Below are positions 1 through 9,439 of a DNA stretch of 64,000 nucleotides, piece after piece (position 1 is the stretch's first letter; the number at the start of each line of letters is the position of its first letter). The notes beneath the pieces are model-generated. The model worked only from the letters and a program-made list of their open reading frames with translations, searched no databases and had not been told where the DNA came from. Source of the stretch: Alphaproteobacteria bacterium. GTDB taxonomy: Bacteria > Pseudomonadota > Alphaproteobacteria > ATCC43930 > CGMCC-115725. The stretch lies in contig JAJPHB010000067.1 of the NCBI GenBank assembly GCA_021325525.1, positions 1-64,000 on the forward strand. The letters run 5' to 3'. Made by a program: the position numbers and the translations under genes.

Positions 1-747
1 ATCCTCGGCGGCATGGTGCAGCGCCGCGGCGGCACGGCGCGGCACGACGCCGTCGCCTGGGGCTTCGCGCGCGCCGCCGATGCGCGCGGCGTCGACATCA
101 TCCAGAATTGCCTCGTCACCGGCATCCGCCGCGAGGGCGGCCGGGTGGTCGGGGTCGAGACGAGCCGCGGCGCCATCGCGGCGAAGAAGGTCGCGGTCGC
201 CGCGGCGGGGCATGTCGGCACCGTCATGGCGAGCGCCGGGCTGCGCCTTCCGATCGAGAGCTTTCCCATCCAAGCCTATGTCTCCGAGCCGCTGAAACCG
301 GTGCTCGACACCGTCGTCATGTTCGGCCAGACCCATGTCTCGATCAGCCAGTCCGATAAGGGCGAGCTCGTCATCGGCGGCGCACGCGACAATTGGGTCT
401 CCTACGCGCAGCGTTCGAGCCTCCGCATCGCGGAGGATCAGCTCGCCACGATTCTCGACCTGTTTCCGATCTTCGGCCGGCTGCGCATGCTGCGGCAATG
501 GGCAGGAATCGTCGATTGCGCGCCCGATGCGAGCCCCATCATCGGGCTGACGCCAGTCGCCGGCCTCTACGTCAATTGCGGCTGGGGCACCGGCGGGTTC
601 AAATCGACGCCGGGCTCGGGCTGGGTCTTTGCCGACACCGTCGCCAACGACCGCCCGCATCCCCTGGCCGCGCCCTTTTCCCTCGCCCGCTTCGCCGCGG
701 GCCGCCTCATCGACGAGAGCGCGGCCTCGGCGGCAGTCGAAGCCTAA
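1..747 (+). CDS. FAD-dependent oxidoreductase, sarcosine oxidase beta-subunit (SoxB) type, 3' part
   Basis: The gene enters the window already open, so the N-terminal dinucleotide-binding part is missing; 248 residues remain. What is left is the substrate/FAD-cap half of a DAO-family flavoprotein. The stretch near the end reading NCGWGTGGFKSTPGSG is the typical C-terminal FAD-contact segment of heterotetrameric sarcosine oxidase beta subunits, preceded by DCAPDASPIIG. Family members oxidise sarcosine or related N-methyl or cyclic amines. In classical sox operons soxB is followed by soxD, soxA and soxG; here it is followed directly by a Nudix gene, so the product may be a stand-alone SoxB-like oxidase. 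The family is clear, the substrate is not. Confidence 0.8.
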   Translation: MLGGMVQRRGGTARHDAVAWGFARAADARGVDIIQNCLVTGIRREGGRVVGVETSRGAIAAKKVAVAAAGHVGTVMASAGLRLPIESFPIQAYVSEPLKPVLDTVVMFGQTHVSISQSDKGELVIGGARDNWVSYAQRSSLRIAEDQLATILDLFPIFGRLRMLRQWAGIVDCAPDASPIIGLTPVAGLYVNCGWGTGGFKSTPGSGWVFADTVANDRPHPLAAPFSLARFAAGRLIDESAASAAVEA

Positions 748-754
748 GCCTCAC

Positions 755-1192
755 ATGGCCAGGCGGACGAGCTGCGGCGTTCTCGTCACCGACGCGCACC
801 GCCTCCTTCTCGGCCATGCAACGCGCTCGCCGCGCTGGGACATTCCGAAGGGCCTCGTCGAGCCGGGTGAAAGTCTCACGGCTGCGGCCGTTCGTGAGCT
901 CCGTGAAGAGACGGGCCTCGCAGCGCCGCCGGGCGAGCTCCTGGATCTCGGCACGCATCCGTATCTCCGGGACAAGGATCTGGCGCTCTTTGCGTGGCGC
1001 CCCGTGCCGCTTCCCGAGCCCGGGCAACTCCGCTGCTCTTCCACCTTCGTTGCTTCCGGCGGCGTCGTCCTGCCCGAGTTCGACCGGTTCGCGGTTCTCG
1101 AGTGGGACGAGGCGCTGACCCGTACCGGCAAGAACTTGACGCGAGTCCTCTCTGCCGTCCGACCTCGTCTCGCAGCGGCATTGCGGGGCTGA
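755..1192 (+). CDS. Nudix hydrolase
   Basis: A 145-residue single-domain Nudix protein. The Nudix box is perfect: G-x5-E-x7-REL-R-EE-T-G-L (GLVEPGE followed by RELREETGL), the Mg-binding catalytic helix that hydrolyses nucleoside-diphosphate-linked compounds. The start at 755 is the first ATG after the preceding stop and gives a normal Nudix length; an upstream extension would run into soxB. It lies 7 nt after the SoxB-like gene, so the two are probably cotranscribed. dnaE follows in the same direction about 120 nt later, so a housecleaning (MutT-like or Ap4A-like) role is possible, but the substrate cannot be read from the sequence. Confidence 0.88.
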   Translation: MARRTSCGVLVTDAHRLLLGHATRSPRWDIPKGLVEPGESLTAAAVRELREETGLAAPPGELLDLGTHPYLRDKDLALFAWRPVPLPEPGQLRCSSTFVASGGVVLPEFDRFAVLEWDEALTRTGKNLTRVLSAVRPRLAAALRG

Positions 1193-1316
1193 GCGAGAAT
1201 TCCGTCGACGCTTGCAGACAAAACTCGCCGCCCGTGACCCCGAAGCGATAACGCGATACGATGGAGAGGCGAGTTCCCGCCTGCTCCGCGCCTCACGACC
1301 GATCGGGATAGCCGAC

Positions 1317-4300
1317 GTGGCCCACGCTGATTTCATCCATCTGCGCGTTCACTCGGCCTATTCGCTCTCGGCCGGGGCTATCAGAATCAAGCCGCTCGTC
1401 GGCCTCTGCAAGCAGATGAAGATGCCGGCCGTGGCGATCACCGATACGGGCAATCTGTTCGGCGCCCTCGAATTCGCGCAGGCCTGCATCGACGCCGGCG
1501 TCCAGCCGATCATCGGCTGCGAGTTCGGCTTGCGCCGCGAGGGCGGCGCCGAGCGTAGCCCGCGCCCGGGCCTGCCGCCCGATCCCGATCGAGTGGTGCT
1601 GCTGGTGCAAAGCGAGACCGGCTATCGCAACCTGTCGGCGCTCGTCAGCAAATCCTACCTGGAGACAAACGGCGGCGAGGCGCCGCAAGTGGCGGCCGCC
1701 GATCTCGCCGAGTACAGCGCAGGCCTCCTCTGCCTGACCGGAGGGCCGGGCGGCCCCATCGGGCGGCTGCTGGGCGAGGGCCAGAGCGCGGCAGCCGAAG
1801 CGATGCTGCTCCGCCTCGCCGCGCTGTTTCCGGGCCGCCTCTATGTCGAGCTGATGCGCCACGGCGTCGCCCTCGAGGACCGCATCGAGCCGCCGCTCGT
1901 CGAGCTCGCCTTGCGCCATGATCTGCCGCTCGTCGCCACGAACGATTGTTTTTTTCCCGATGCCGATTTCTACGAAGCGCATGACGCGCTCCTCTGCATC
2001 GCCGAGGGCGCCGTCGTCGGGCAGCGCAATCGCCGCCGCCTGACGCCCGACTATTGCTTCAAATCCGCAGCCGAGATGCGCGCGCTCTTCGCCGATTTGC
2101 CCGAAGCCTGCGACAACACGCTGGTCATTGCGCGCCGCTGCGCCTTCGTGCCGATGCCGCGAAAGCCCATTCTGCCGCCTTTCGCAACCGAAAGCGGGCG
2201 TTCCGAACCCGAGGAGCTGCGCGTTCAGGCAATGGCCGGACTGGAGCGGCGCCTCGCCGCCCATGTCTGGCGCCCGGAAATGAGCGACGAAGAGCGCGTC
2301 GCCGCCGCGAAGCCCTATCGCGAGCGCCTCGAATACGAGCTCGGCGTCATCGTCCAGATGGGCTTTGCCGGCTACTTCCTCATCGTCGCCGAGTTCATTC
2401 AGTGGGCGAAGGCTCAAGGCATTCCCGTCGGGCCGGGCCGCGGCTCGGGCGCCGGCTCATGCGTCGCGTGGTCGCTCACCATCACCGATCTCGATCCTCT
2501 GCGCTTCGGGCTGCTTTTCGAGCGCTTTCTCAATCCCGAGCGCGTCTCGATGCCGGATTTCGACGTCGATTTCTGCCAGGAACGGCGCGACGAGGTGATC
2601 CGGCATGTCCAGGAGAAGTACGGCCGCGACCGGGTGGCGCAGATCATCACCTTCGGCAAGCTTCAGGCGCGAGCGGTGCTGCGCGATGTCGGGCGCGTCC
2701 TCGAAATGCCTTATGGCCAGGTCGATCGCATCTGCAAGCTCGTGCCCAACAACCCCGCCAACCCCGTCACCCTGCAGCAGGCGATCGACGGCGATCCGGC
2801 GCTTCAGGCGATACGCGACGGCGACGAGACCGTGGCGCGGCTCATGACGGTAGCGCTGAAGCTCGAAGGCCTGTACCGCCATGCCTCGACCCATGCCGCC
2901 GGCGTCGTCATCGGCGACCGTCCGCTGCAGGAGCTGGTCCCGCTCTACCGCGACCCGCGCTCGGACATGCCGGTCACCCAGTTCAACATGAAGTATGTCG
3001 AGCTGGCGGGACTCGTGAAGTTCGACTTCCTCGGCCTCAAGACCCTGACGGTGCTGCAGCATGCCGTCGAGCTCATCGCCGCGCGGGGACCGCGGCTCGA
3101 CCTCTCGAACATCCCGCTCGACGACGGCCCGGCTTTCGAGCTCATGAAGCGCGGCGACACGGTTGGCGTGTTCCAGCTCGAAGGTCAGGGCATGCGCGAC
3201 ATGCTGAAGAAGCTGCTGCCCGACCGCTTCGAGGACATCATCGCCGTCGTCTCGCTCTACCGCCCCGGGCCGATGGAAAACATCCCGCGCTACATCGCGG
3301 TGAAGCATGGCAGGGAGAAGCCCGATTATCTGCACCCCTCGCTCGAGCAGATCCTCAAGGAAACGCACGGGATCATGATCTACCAGGAGCAGGTAATGCA
3401 GATCGCACAGGTGCTGTCGGGCTACACGCTCGGCGGCGCCGATCTGCTGCGCCGCGCCATGGGCAAGAAGATCAAGTCGGAGATGGAGGCGCAGCGCAAG
3501 CTCTTCGTCGACGGCGCCACAGAACGCGGCGTCGACCCTCGTGTGGCGGAGAACATCTTCGAGCAGGTGGCGAAATTCGCCGGTTACGGCTTCAACAAGA
3601 GCCACGCGGCGGCCTACGCCCTCGTCGCCTACCAGACCGCCTATCTGAAGGCGAACTATCCCGTCGAGTTCCTTGCCGCCTCGATGACTCTCGATCTCGG
3701 CAACACCGACAAGCTCAACGTCTTCCGCCAGGAACTGGATCGCCTCGGCATCAAGCTGCTGCCGCCCGACATCAACCGCTCGGGCGTCGAATTCACCGTC
3801 GAGGAGACGAAGGACGGGGCAGCCATCCGCTACGCCCTCGCGGCGGTCAAGGGAGTCGGCGCACAGGCGATGGCGGCGATCGTCGCCGAGCGCGAGGCCC
3901 ATGGCCGTTTCAAGGACCTCTTCGATTTCGCGCGCCGCGTCGACGCGAAATCATTCAACCGCCGCCAATTCGAGGGCTTGGTGAAAGCCGGCGCCTTCGA
4001 CAGCCTCAACCCCAACCGGGCCCAGACCTTCCAGGCCTGCGAGCTGCTGCTGCGCCATGCCAGCGCCGCCGCCGAGGAGCGGGAGAGCGCGCAGGTGAAC
4101 CTCTTCGGCGGTATGGATGCGGGAGCGCATCGGCCGCCGCTGCCGGTTACCGCCGATTGGCCGGCGATCGAGCGGCTTCAGAACGAATTCGATGCGATCG
4201 GGTTTTATCTTTCGGCGCATCCGCTCGACGCCTACGGCAAGAGCCTCGACCGCGTCTCTGTCGTGCGCGTCGTCGATCTCCCGGCGCGACTGGCCGCCAG

Positions 4301-4790
4301 CGGCTCCTCGCGCGTGAAGCTCGCCGGCATCGTCGTCGGCAAGAAGGAGCGCACTTCGGCACGCGGCAGCCGTTTTGCCTTCGTGCAGATGTCGGACACC
4401 TCCGGTTTCTACGAGCTCACCGTCTTCTCCGAGGTGCTGGGCGAGGCGCGGCCGCTCCTCGATTCCGGCCAACCGCTTCTGGTCACGGCCGATTGCCGTA
4501 CCGAAGAGGAGACGCTGCGCCTCACCGCGCAAAAGATCGAGCCGCTCGATGCCGTCGTGGCGCATGCGGCGGCCGGATTGCGCGTCTTCCTCGCAGAGGC
4601 GGAGGCCTTGAAGCCACTCAAGAGCATCATCGACCGCGAAGGGCCGGGGCGCGGCCGCCTCTCGATCGTCGTCCCGCTGACGCCGGCGCGCGAGGTCGAA
4701 ATCGCCATTCCCGGCGGCTACAAGATCGGCCCCGGCCTGCGCGCGGCGGTGAAGTCGCTGCCGGGGGTCATCGACGTACACGACATTTGA
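1317..4790 (+). CDS. dnaE: DNA polymerase III alpha subunit
   Basis: Replicative polymerase catalytic subunit, 1157 residues, close to the roughly 1160 of E. coli DnaE. An N-terminal PHP domain opens with FIHLRVHSAYSLSAGAI. The polymerase active site shows GPGRGSGAGSCVAW and the catalytic acidic triplet in MPDFDVDF. A C-terminal OB domain (VKLAGIVVGKKERTSARGSRFAF) is present. A sliding-clamp binding motif QVNLF stands at about residue 926. GTG at 1317 is preferred because the conserved PHP sequence begins four codons later; the frame stays open back to a TTG at 1212, which would add 35 unconserved residues. This is the housekeeping DnaE rather than the error-prone DnaE2, because clamp motif, length and conserved neighbours agree. 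Confidence 0.95.
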   Translation: MAHADFIHLRVHSAYSLSAGAIRIKPLVGLCKQMKMPAVAITDTGNLFGALEFAQACIDAGVQPIIGCEFGLRREGGAERSPRPGLPPDPDRVVLLVQSETGYRNLSALVSKSYLETNGGEAPQVAAADLAEYSAGLLCLTGGPGGPIGRLLGEGQSAAAEAMLLRLAALFPGRLYVELMRHGVALEDRIEPPLVELALRHDLPLVATNDCFFPDADFYEAHDALLCIAEGAVVGQRNRRRLTPDYCFKSAAEMRALFADLPEACDNTLVIARRCAFVPMPRKPILPPFATESGRSEPEELRVQAMAGLERRLAAHVWRPEMSDEERVAAAKPYRERLEYELGVIVQMGFAGYFLIVAEFIQWAKAQGIPVGPGRGSGAGSCVAWSLTITDLDPLRFGLLFERFLNPERVSMPDFDVDFCQERRDEVIRHVQEKYGRDRVAQIITFGKLQARAVLRDVGRVLEMPYGQVDRICKLVPNNPANPVTLQQAIDGDPALQAIRDGDETVARLMTVALKLEGLYRHASTHAAGVVIGDRPLQELVPLYRDPRSDMPVTQFNMKYVELAGLVKFDFLGLKTLTVLQHAVELIAARGPRLDLSNIPLDDGPAFELMKRGDTVGVFQLEGQGMRDMLKKLLPDRFEDIIAVVSLYRPGPMENIPRYIAVKHGREKPDYLHPSLEQILKETHGIMIYQEQVMQIAQVLSGYTLGGADLLRRAMGKKIKSEMEAQRKLFVDGATERGVDPRVAENIFEQVAKFAGYGFNKSHAAAYALVAYQTAYLKANYPVEFLAASMTLDLGNTDKLNVFRQELDRLGIKLLPPDINRSGVEFTVEETKDGAAIRYALAAVKGVGAQAMAAIVAEREAHGRFKDLFDFARRVDAKSFNRRQFEGLVKAGAFDSLNPNRAQTFQACELLLRHASAAAEERESAQVNLFGGMDAGAHRPPLPVTADWPAIERLQNEFDAIGFYLSAHPLDAYGKSLDRVSVVRVVDLPARLAASGSSRVKLAGIVVGKKERTSARGSRFAFVQMSDTSGFYELTVFSEVLGEARPLLDSGQPLLVTADCRTEEETLRLTAQKIEPLDAVVAHAAAGLRVFLAEAEALKPLKSIIDREGPGRGRLSIVVPLTPAREVEIAIPGGYKIGPGLRAAVKSLPGVIDVHDI

Positions 4791-4814
4791 CCGGAAGCCG
4801 TCCTCCGGGTCGGT

Positions 4815-5225
4815 TCAATCCCATTGCTCCGATTGCGGCACGGCATCGGTAATGGCGTAATAGTCGCCTTTGTCTGCGGTAAAGATATGGCGGGTTATCG
4901 CCAGGCCGGTCTTGCCGTCGACGGTGCCGGCGGCAATGCTGATATGATCGCTGCCTTCGCCTTGCCAGAACATCGTCGAGCCGCAGGTAGTGCAAAAGCC
5001 GCGCCGCGCCTTCGGCGAGGACCGGTACCAGCGCAACCCCGCTTCCTTCGCGAGGACGAAATCGCCGAGCCGGGCCGCGGTCGCCGCCATGAAGTGGCCG
5101 GTCTGGCGGCGGCATTGCGAGCAGTGGCAGGCGATGATCGGGCGCAGCGGACCGTGCACCTCGTAGCGGACGGCGCCGCAAAGACAGCCGCCGCGATGCT
5201 GCACAGAACCCGTCGCATCAGCCAT
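4815..5225 (-). CDS. GFA-domain (glutathione-dependent formaldehyde-activating enzyme-like) protein
   Basis: A 136-residue protein of the GFA/CENP-V zinc-binding fold. It has the cysteine pattern CLCG, CHCSQC and CTTCG typical of the family, and the usual GSDHISIAAGTVDG-like beta strand after the last zinc ligands. Founding members were linked to S-hydroxymethylglutathione formation, but most small GFA proteins have no proven reaction. The start at 5225 has a good GGGAG ribosome site 9-10 nt upstream. It is convergent with dnaE (24-nt gap) and divergent from rpsB; an 8-bp inverted repeat lies just upstream of its start. Confidence 0.88.
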   Translation of the reverse strand: MADATGSVQHRGGCLCGAVRYEVHGPLRPIIACHCSQCRRQTGHFMAATAARLGDFVLAKEAGLRWYRSSPKARRGFCTTCGSTMFWQGEGSDHISIAAGTVDGKTGLAITRHIFTADKGDYYAITDAVPQSEQWD

Positions 5226-5237
5226 GATCGGCTCCCA

Positions 5238-5267
5238 TAACCGTTTATAATAGTGACTACGGTTATA
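5238..5267. promoter_or_regulatory. Inverted repeat, operator-like, in front of the GFA gene
   Basis: Perfect 8-bp arms ATAACCGT (5238-5245) and ACGGTTAT (5260-5267) flank a 14-nt AT-rich core that contains TATAAT and a second small palindrome TAGTGACTA. The site lies 13 nt upstream of the GFA start codon, overlapping where its promoter must be. That is the layout of a repressor operator. No regulator gene is adjacent. Confidence 0.45.
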
Positions 5268-5369
5268 GCATGATTCTGCGATCCTGGCACGGGCGCATTC
5301 GAAGCATATTGTTCACCTCCTCTGCGGCTTGCAAAACCGGGCGATCCGGCTTATCACCACGCCCGCATT

Positions 5370-5474
5370 GAACCCCTCACACGGGGAGGCGGCCGTTTGC
5401 GCGGCGCGCTCCGGTGTCGGCGCCCAGGCGTCGATGACCCCCGTGGCGGCTTAACCGGAAAAGGATCCAGCACG
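5370..5474 (+). promoter_or_regulatory. Structured 5' leader of rpsB
   Basis: The 105 nt before rpsB can form a long-range stem: CACGGGG (5380-5386) pairs with CCCCGTG (5439-5445), enclosing a GC-rich segment that starts AGGCGGCC. The Shine-Dalgarno region (AAAGGA, about 5459-5464) follows the stem. rpsB operons of many Proteobacteria carry a leader through which ribosomal protein S2 represses its own operon, and this looks like such an element. The pairing is seen in the sequence; the function is inferred. Confidence 0.5.
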
Positions 5475-6290
5475 ATGACGATGCCCAGCTTCACCATGCG
5501 CCAGCTCCTCGAAGCCGGCGTCCATTTCGGCCATCACACCCGCCGCTGGAATCCGAAGATGGCGAGCTACATCTTCGGCGTCCGCAACGGCATCCACATC
5601 ATCGATCTCGAACAGAGCGTGCCGATGCTGCATCGCGGCCTCGAGGCTCTGCGCGACGTCGTCGCCGGCGGCGGCCGCGTGCTCTTCGTCGGCACCAAGC
5701 GCCAAGCGCAGGAGCCGATTGCCGAGGCGGCGAAGCGCTGCGGCCAATACTACATCAATCACCGCTGGCTCGGCGGCATGCTGACGAACTTCAAGACCAT
5801 CTCGCAATCGATCAAGCGTCTGCGCGAACTCGACGAGCGGATCAGCGAGACGCAAAGCGGATTGACGAAGCGCGAACTCCTCGAACTGACGCGCGATCGC
5901 GACAAGCTGGAACGCGCGCTGGGCGGGATCAAAGAGATGGGCGGACTCCCCGACATTCTCTTCGTCATCGACACCAACAAGGAGGCGATCGCCGTCCGCG
6001 AGGCGAATACGCTGAAGATCCCGGTGGTCGCCATCCTCGATTCGAATTCCTCCCCCGACGGCATCGCCTTCCCGATCCCCGGCAATGACGACGCGATGCG
6101 CGCCATCCATCTCTATTGCGACCTGGCGGCTGCCGCCGTCCTCGACGGCTTGCAGGCCGAGCTGAGTGGCTCGGGCGTCGATGTCGGGGCGCAGGAGGAA
6201 ATTCCGGGCGAGAGCCTGCCGGAAGAGGGCGAAGAGGTGCCGGCGCCGGCACCGGCGGGGGAGGGAGCTGGCGCCGAAGCCAGCCCGTGA
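5475..6290 (+). CDS. rpsB: 30S ribosomal protein S2
   Basis: 271 residues. Clear S2 signatures are [18 protein letters not shown] near the N-terminus, [15 protein letters not shown] in the middle and [21 protein letters not shown] further on. The C-terminus carries an acidic then Ala/Pro-rich tail of about 30 residues, longer than in E. coli and common in Alphaproteobacteria. The ATG at 5475 lies 10 nt after AAAGGA; a second in-frame ATG two codons later is also possible. It is first gene of the long operon with tsf, pyrH and frr, the usual bacterial order, and probably autoregulated through its leader. Confidence 0.97.
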   Translation: MTMPSFTMRQLLEAGVHFGHHTRRWNPKMASYIFGVRNGIHIIDLEQSVPMLHRGLEALRDVVAGGGRVLFVGTKRQAQEPIAEAAKRCGQYYINHRWLGGMLTNFKTISQSIKRLRELDERISETQSGLTKRELLELTRDRDKLERALGGIKEMGGLPDILFVIDTNKEAIAVREANTLKIPVVAILDSNSSPDGIAFPIPGNDDAMRAIHLYCDLAAAAVLDGLQAELSGSGVDVGAQEEIPGESLPEEGEEVPAPAPAGEGAGAEASP

Positions 6291-6337
6291 GCGAGGCCGG
6301 CATGGCCCGATGCGAGAGATGAGCAGAGGTTAGAACG

Positions 6338-7261
6338 ATGGCCGAAATCACCGCCGCGCTCGTCAAGGAGCTGCGCGAGAAGACCGGCGCCGGGATGATG
6401 GACTGCAAGCGGGCGCTCGGCGAAACTGGCGGCGACCTCGAAGGCGCCGTCGACTGGCTGCGCAAGAAAGGGCTCGCCGCCGCCGCCAAGAAGGCAGGGC
6501 GCGTCGCCGCCGAGGGCCTCGTCGGCGTCGCGACACGCGATCGCGCGGGCGCCGTCGTCGAGCTCAATTCGGAGACGGATTTCGTCGCCCGCAACGAAGC
6601 TTTCCAGCACGCCGTGCGCGAAATCGCCGCGATTGCTCTCGACAAGGGCGAGATCGAGGCGGTGAAGGCGGCGCCGTTTCCGGGGACGGGCCGGAGCGTC
6701 GCCGAGGAGCTGACGCATCTCGTCGCGACGATCGGCGAGAACATGAATCTGCGGCGCCTGCGCCGTCTCGAAGTCGCCAAGGGCGCGGTCGTCTCGTACG
6801 TCCATGGTGCGCTGGCGGCGGGGCTCGGCAAGATCGGCGTCCTCGTCGCGCTCGAATCGGCGGGCGAGCCGGGGCGGGTAGCGGCGCTCGGCAAGCAGCT
6901 CGCGATGCATGTGGCGGCGGCCAACCCGCAATTCCTCGACATTGCCTCGGTCGACCAGGCCTCGCTCGACCGCGAGCGCGACGTGCTGCGCGAGCAAGCG
7001 AAGGCGAGCGGCAAGCCCGATGCCATCATCGAGAAAATGGTCGAGGGAAGGCTGCGCAAATATTACGAGGAGGTGGTCCTCCTCGAGCAGATCTTCGTCA
7101 TCGACCAGGAAACGCGGATTGCCAAGGTGATCGAAGCGGTGGGCAAGGAAGCCGGCGCGCCGATCCGGGTTGCCGGTTTCGTCCGCTATGCGCTCGGCGA
7201 GGGAATCGATAAGGGGCCGACGGACTTCGCCGCCGAGGTCGCGGCGCAACTCGGGCGCTGA
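6338..7261 (+). CDS. tsf: Elongation factor Ts
   Basis: Nucleotide exchange factor for EF-Tu, 307 residues, which is the usual length. The N-terminal UBA-like domain has the EF-Ts signature [19 protein letters not shown], and the core has the EF-Tu-contact motif [13 protein letters not shown] release depends on this segment. It follows rpsB by 47 nt with the ribosome site GAGGTTAGA before the ATG. Co-expression with rpsB is the rule in bacteria. Confidence 0.97.
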   Translation: MAEITAALVKELREKTGAGMMDCKRALGETGGDLEGAVDWLRKKGLAAAAKKAGRVAAEGLVGVATRDRAGAVVELNSETDFVARNEAFQHAVREIAAIALDKGEIEAVKAAPFPGTGRSVAEELTHLVATIGENMNLRRLRRLEVAKGAVVSYVHGALAAGLGKIGVLVALESAGEPGRVAALGKQLAMHVAAANPQFLDIASVDQASLDRERDVLREQAKASGKPDAIIEKMVEGRLRKYYEEVVLLEQIFVIDQETRIAKVIEAVGKEAGAPIRVAGFVRYALGEGIDKGPTDFAAEVAAQLGR

Positions 7262-7310
7262 GGCTTTTTCGCGGCCTTTCCGGCGGCGCCATTGAGGGCG
7301 AGCATCGCCA

Positions 7311-7333
7311 GCCGGATTGTTGTATGATCCGGC
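7311..7333. other. Small stem-loop between tsf and pyrH
   Basis: Perfect 7-bp arms GCCGGAT (7311-7317) and ATCCGGC (7327-7333) enclose a 9-nt loop. There is no T-tract after it, so it is not a clear intrinsic terminator. It may attenuate or stabilise the message in the 146-nt tsf-pyrH gap, which otherwise holds nothing recognisable. Confidence 0.35.
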
Positions 7334-7407
7334 CGCTTTCGCGCCCCCGGCTTCGTCCGCGGCGCAACCGAGGGTGGTGCCGCGCCCGCGCACGAGGATT
7401 GGTGTCA

Positions 7408-8133
7408 ATGTCCCTGCCTGCCCGTTATCGCCGCGTCCTGCTCAAAATCTCGGGCGAGGCACTGATGGGCGAGCAGGATTACGGCCTCGATTCGGCGATG
7501 GTCGAGCGGATCGCCGCCGAGGTCAAGTCGGTGCACGCCCTCGGCGTCGAGATCTGCGTCGTCATCGGCGGCGGCAATATCTTTCGCGGCCTTGCGGGCG
7601 CCGCGCGCGGCATGGAGCGGGCGACGGCCGACTACATGGGCATGCTGGCGACGGTCATCAATTCGCTGGCCATGCAGAACGCGTTGGAAAAATGCGGCGT
7701 TCCCACCCGCGTCCAATCGGCGATCGGCATGCAGGCCGTGTGCGAGCCCTATATTCGCCGCCGGGCGATGCGTCACATGGAAAAGGGGCGCGTCGTCATT
7801 TTCGCCGCTGGGACCGGCAATCCGTTCTTCACGACCGATACGGCGGCAGCGCTCCGCGCCTCGGAGATGGGATGCGATGCGCTCTTGAAGGCGACGAAAG
7901 TCGACGGGGTCTACAGCGCCGATCCGAAGAAGGTCGCCGATGCGCGGCGCTATGATCGGCTCAGCTATCTCGACGTGCTGTCGCGGGATTTACAGGTGAT
8001 GGACGCGTCGGCAATCTCGCTCGCTCGCGAGAACCGCATCCCGATCCTCGTCTTCTCCATTCACAATCCCGGCGGCTTCGCCGATGTCGTCAACGGCAAA
8101 GGGCTTTTCACCATCATTACGGAGGAGAGCTGA
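7408..8133 (+). CDS. pyrH: Uridylate kinase (UMP kinase)
   Basis: 241-residue amino-acid-kinase fold enzyme that phosphorylates UMP to UDP with ATP; hexameric in bacteria and regulated by GTP/UTP. Visible motifs are [11 protein letters not shown] (phosphate-binding start), [10 protein letters not shown], and [31 protein letters not shown], cut here by function into nucleotide-binding and uridine-recognition parts. The ATG at 7408 is chosen because family homology starts there; the frame is open upstream to 7324 without conserved sequence. The UDP product feeds UDP-GlcNAc, hence both peptidoglycan and the lipid A genes downstream. Confidence 0.96.
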   Translation: MSLPARYRRVLLKISGEALMGEQDYGLDSAMVERIAAEVKSVHALGVEICVVIGGGNIFRGLAGAARGMERATADYMGMLATVINSLAMQNALEKCGVPTRVQSAIGMQAVCEPYIRRRAMRHMEKGRVVIFAAGTGNPFFTTDTAAALRASEMGCDALLKATKVDGVYSADPKKVADARRYDRLSYLDVLSRDLQVMDASAISLARENRIPILVFSIHNPGGFADVVNGKGLFTIITEES

Positions 8134-8136
8134 CAC

Positions 8137-8697
8137 ATGGCCGAGGATCCGCTGCTCAAGGATCTGCGTCGCCGCATGGACGGCGCGCTCGAGGCTCTGC
8201 GGAAGGAGCTTGGCGGACTCCGTACCGGGCGGGCCTCGACCCATCTGCTGGAGCCGGTGCATGTCGAAGCCTACGGTTCGGCGATGCCGCTCAACCAACT
8301 CGCCTCGGTGAGCGCGCCCGAGCCTCGCCTCCTCGTTGTCCAGGTCTGGGATCGCGCCATGGTGAAGGCGGTCGACAAGGCGATCCGGGAAGCCGGGCTC
8401 GGCCTCAATCCGCAGACCGAGGGTCAGGTCATTCGTGTCCCGATTCCCGATCTGACCGAGGAACGGCGCCGTGAGTTGACGCGGGTGGCGGCGAAATACG
8501 CCGAACAGGCGCGCGTCTCGGTCCGCAATGTGCGCCGCGATGGACTCGATCCGCTGAAGAAGAAAGAAAAGGACGGCGAGATCTCGCAGGATCAGCACCG
8601 TAAGCTGCAGCACGACATCCAGGCGTTGACCGACGACTACATCAAGAAGATCGACGAGACAGTCGCGCAAAAAGAAAAAGAGATTTTGCAGGTCTGA
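8137..8697 (+). CDS. frr: Ribosome recycling factor
   Basis: 186 residues, the standard RRF length. With EF-G it splits the post-termination ribosome. The tRNA-mimic three-helix bundle is visible: LRTGRAS early, then [33 protein letters not shown], and a lysine-rich C-terminal helix. It begins 3 nt after the pyrH stop, so translation is coupled. Confidence 0.97.
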   Translation: MAEDPLLKDLRRRMDGALEALRKELGGLRTGRASTHLLEPVHVEAYGSAMPLNQLASVSAPEPRLLVVQVWDRAMVKAVDKAIREAGLGLNPQTEGQVIRVPIPDLTEERRRELTRVAAKYAEQARVSVRNVRRDGLDPLKKKEKDGEISQDQHRKLQHDIQALTDDYIKKIDETVAQKEKEILQV

Positions 8698-8701
8698 TCG
8701 A

Positions 8702-9439
8702 ATGAACGGAACATCGCGTCTCGCGGCGCCGGCTCCGCCGGCGCATGTCGCCATCATCATGGACGGGAACGGGCGCTGGGCAACCTCGCGCGGCCTGCCC
8801 AGGATTGCCGGCCACCGTCGCGGCGCCGAGGCGGTCCGGCGCACGGTGCAGGGGGCGGGCGAGCTCGGGATCTCCTACCTGACGCTCTTCGGCTTCTCCT
8901 CCGAGAATTGGAAGCGCCCGCTCGCCGAGGTCGACGACCTGATGGGATTGCTGCGCCATTATCTGCGCGGGGAGATTGCCGAACTGCACAGGAACGGCGT
9001 CCGTCTGCGAGTGATCGGACAGCGTGCGCGGCTCGCGCCGGATATCGTGACTTTGATCGAGAATGGCGAGAAGCTGACGAGCGACAATCGTGGTCTCAAT
9101 CTGACCGTCGCGCTGTCTTACGGGGGCCGCGACGAAATCGCGATGACGGCGCGGAACATCGCGCGGCGGGTCGCGGCAGGGGAGCTCGATCCGGAGACGA
9201 TCGACGAAAGCTGTTTTGCAGATCACCTTTTAACCGCCGGGATGCCGGATCCCGACCTCGTGATCCGCACCAGCGGCGAGCAGCGGATCAGCAATTTCCT
9301 GCTGTGGCAGGCCGCGTATGCGGAGTTCATCTTCACCGACACTCTGTGGCCGGACTTCGCCAAGAGCGACCTCGAGAAGGCGCTGCGCGACTACCATGGC
9401 CGCCATCGCCGCTACGGCGCTTCCGTTGGCTCGCGATAG
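8702..9439 (+). CDS. uppS: Isoprenyl transferase: undecaprenyl diphosphate synthase
   Basis: Cis-prenyltransferase that adds isopentenyl units to farnesyl diphosphate to make the C55 lipid carrier for peptidoglycan and O-antigen. 245 residues. It has the catalytic [10 protein letters not shown] segment (Asp of the P-loop-like site), [10 protein letters not shown], the [14 protein letters not shown] block, and [21 protein letters not shown] with the conserved RxSGExRxSNF-type motif near the C-terminus. It starts 4 nt after frr and overlaps cdsA by 44 nt. Confidence 0.97.
   Translation: MNGTSRLAAPAPPAHVAIIMDGNGRWATSRGLPRIAGHRRGAEAVRRTVQGAGELGISYLTLFGFSSENWKRPLAEVDDLMGLLRHYLRGEIAELHRNGVRLRVIGQRARLAPDIVTLIENGEKLTSDNRGLNLTVALSYGGRDEIAMTARNIARRVAAGELDPETIDESCFADHLLTAGMPDPDLVIRTSGEQRISNFLLWQAAYAEFIFTDTLWPDFAKSDLEKALRDYHGRHRRYGASVGSR

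Noticed and set aside
1212-1316. TTG at 1212 as the dnaE start
   Set aside because: The added 35 residues are not PHP-domain-like; GTG at 1317 stands directly before the conserved start.
4798-4820. GGTTCAATCCC resembling a tRNA T-loop downstream of dnaE
   Set aside because: No acceptor stem, anticodon arm or CCA-proximal pairing around it, and it lies on the 3' end of the GFA gene.
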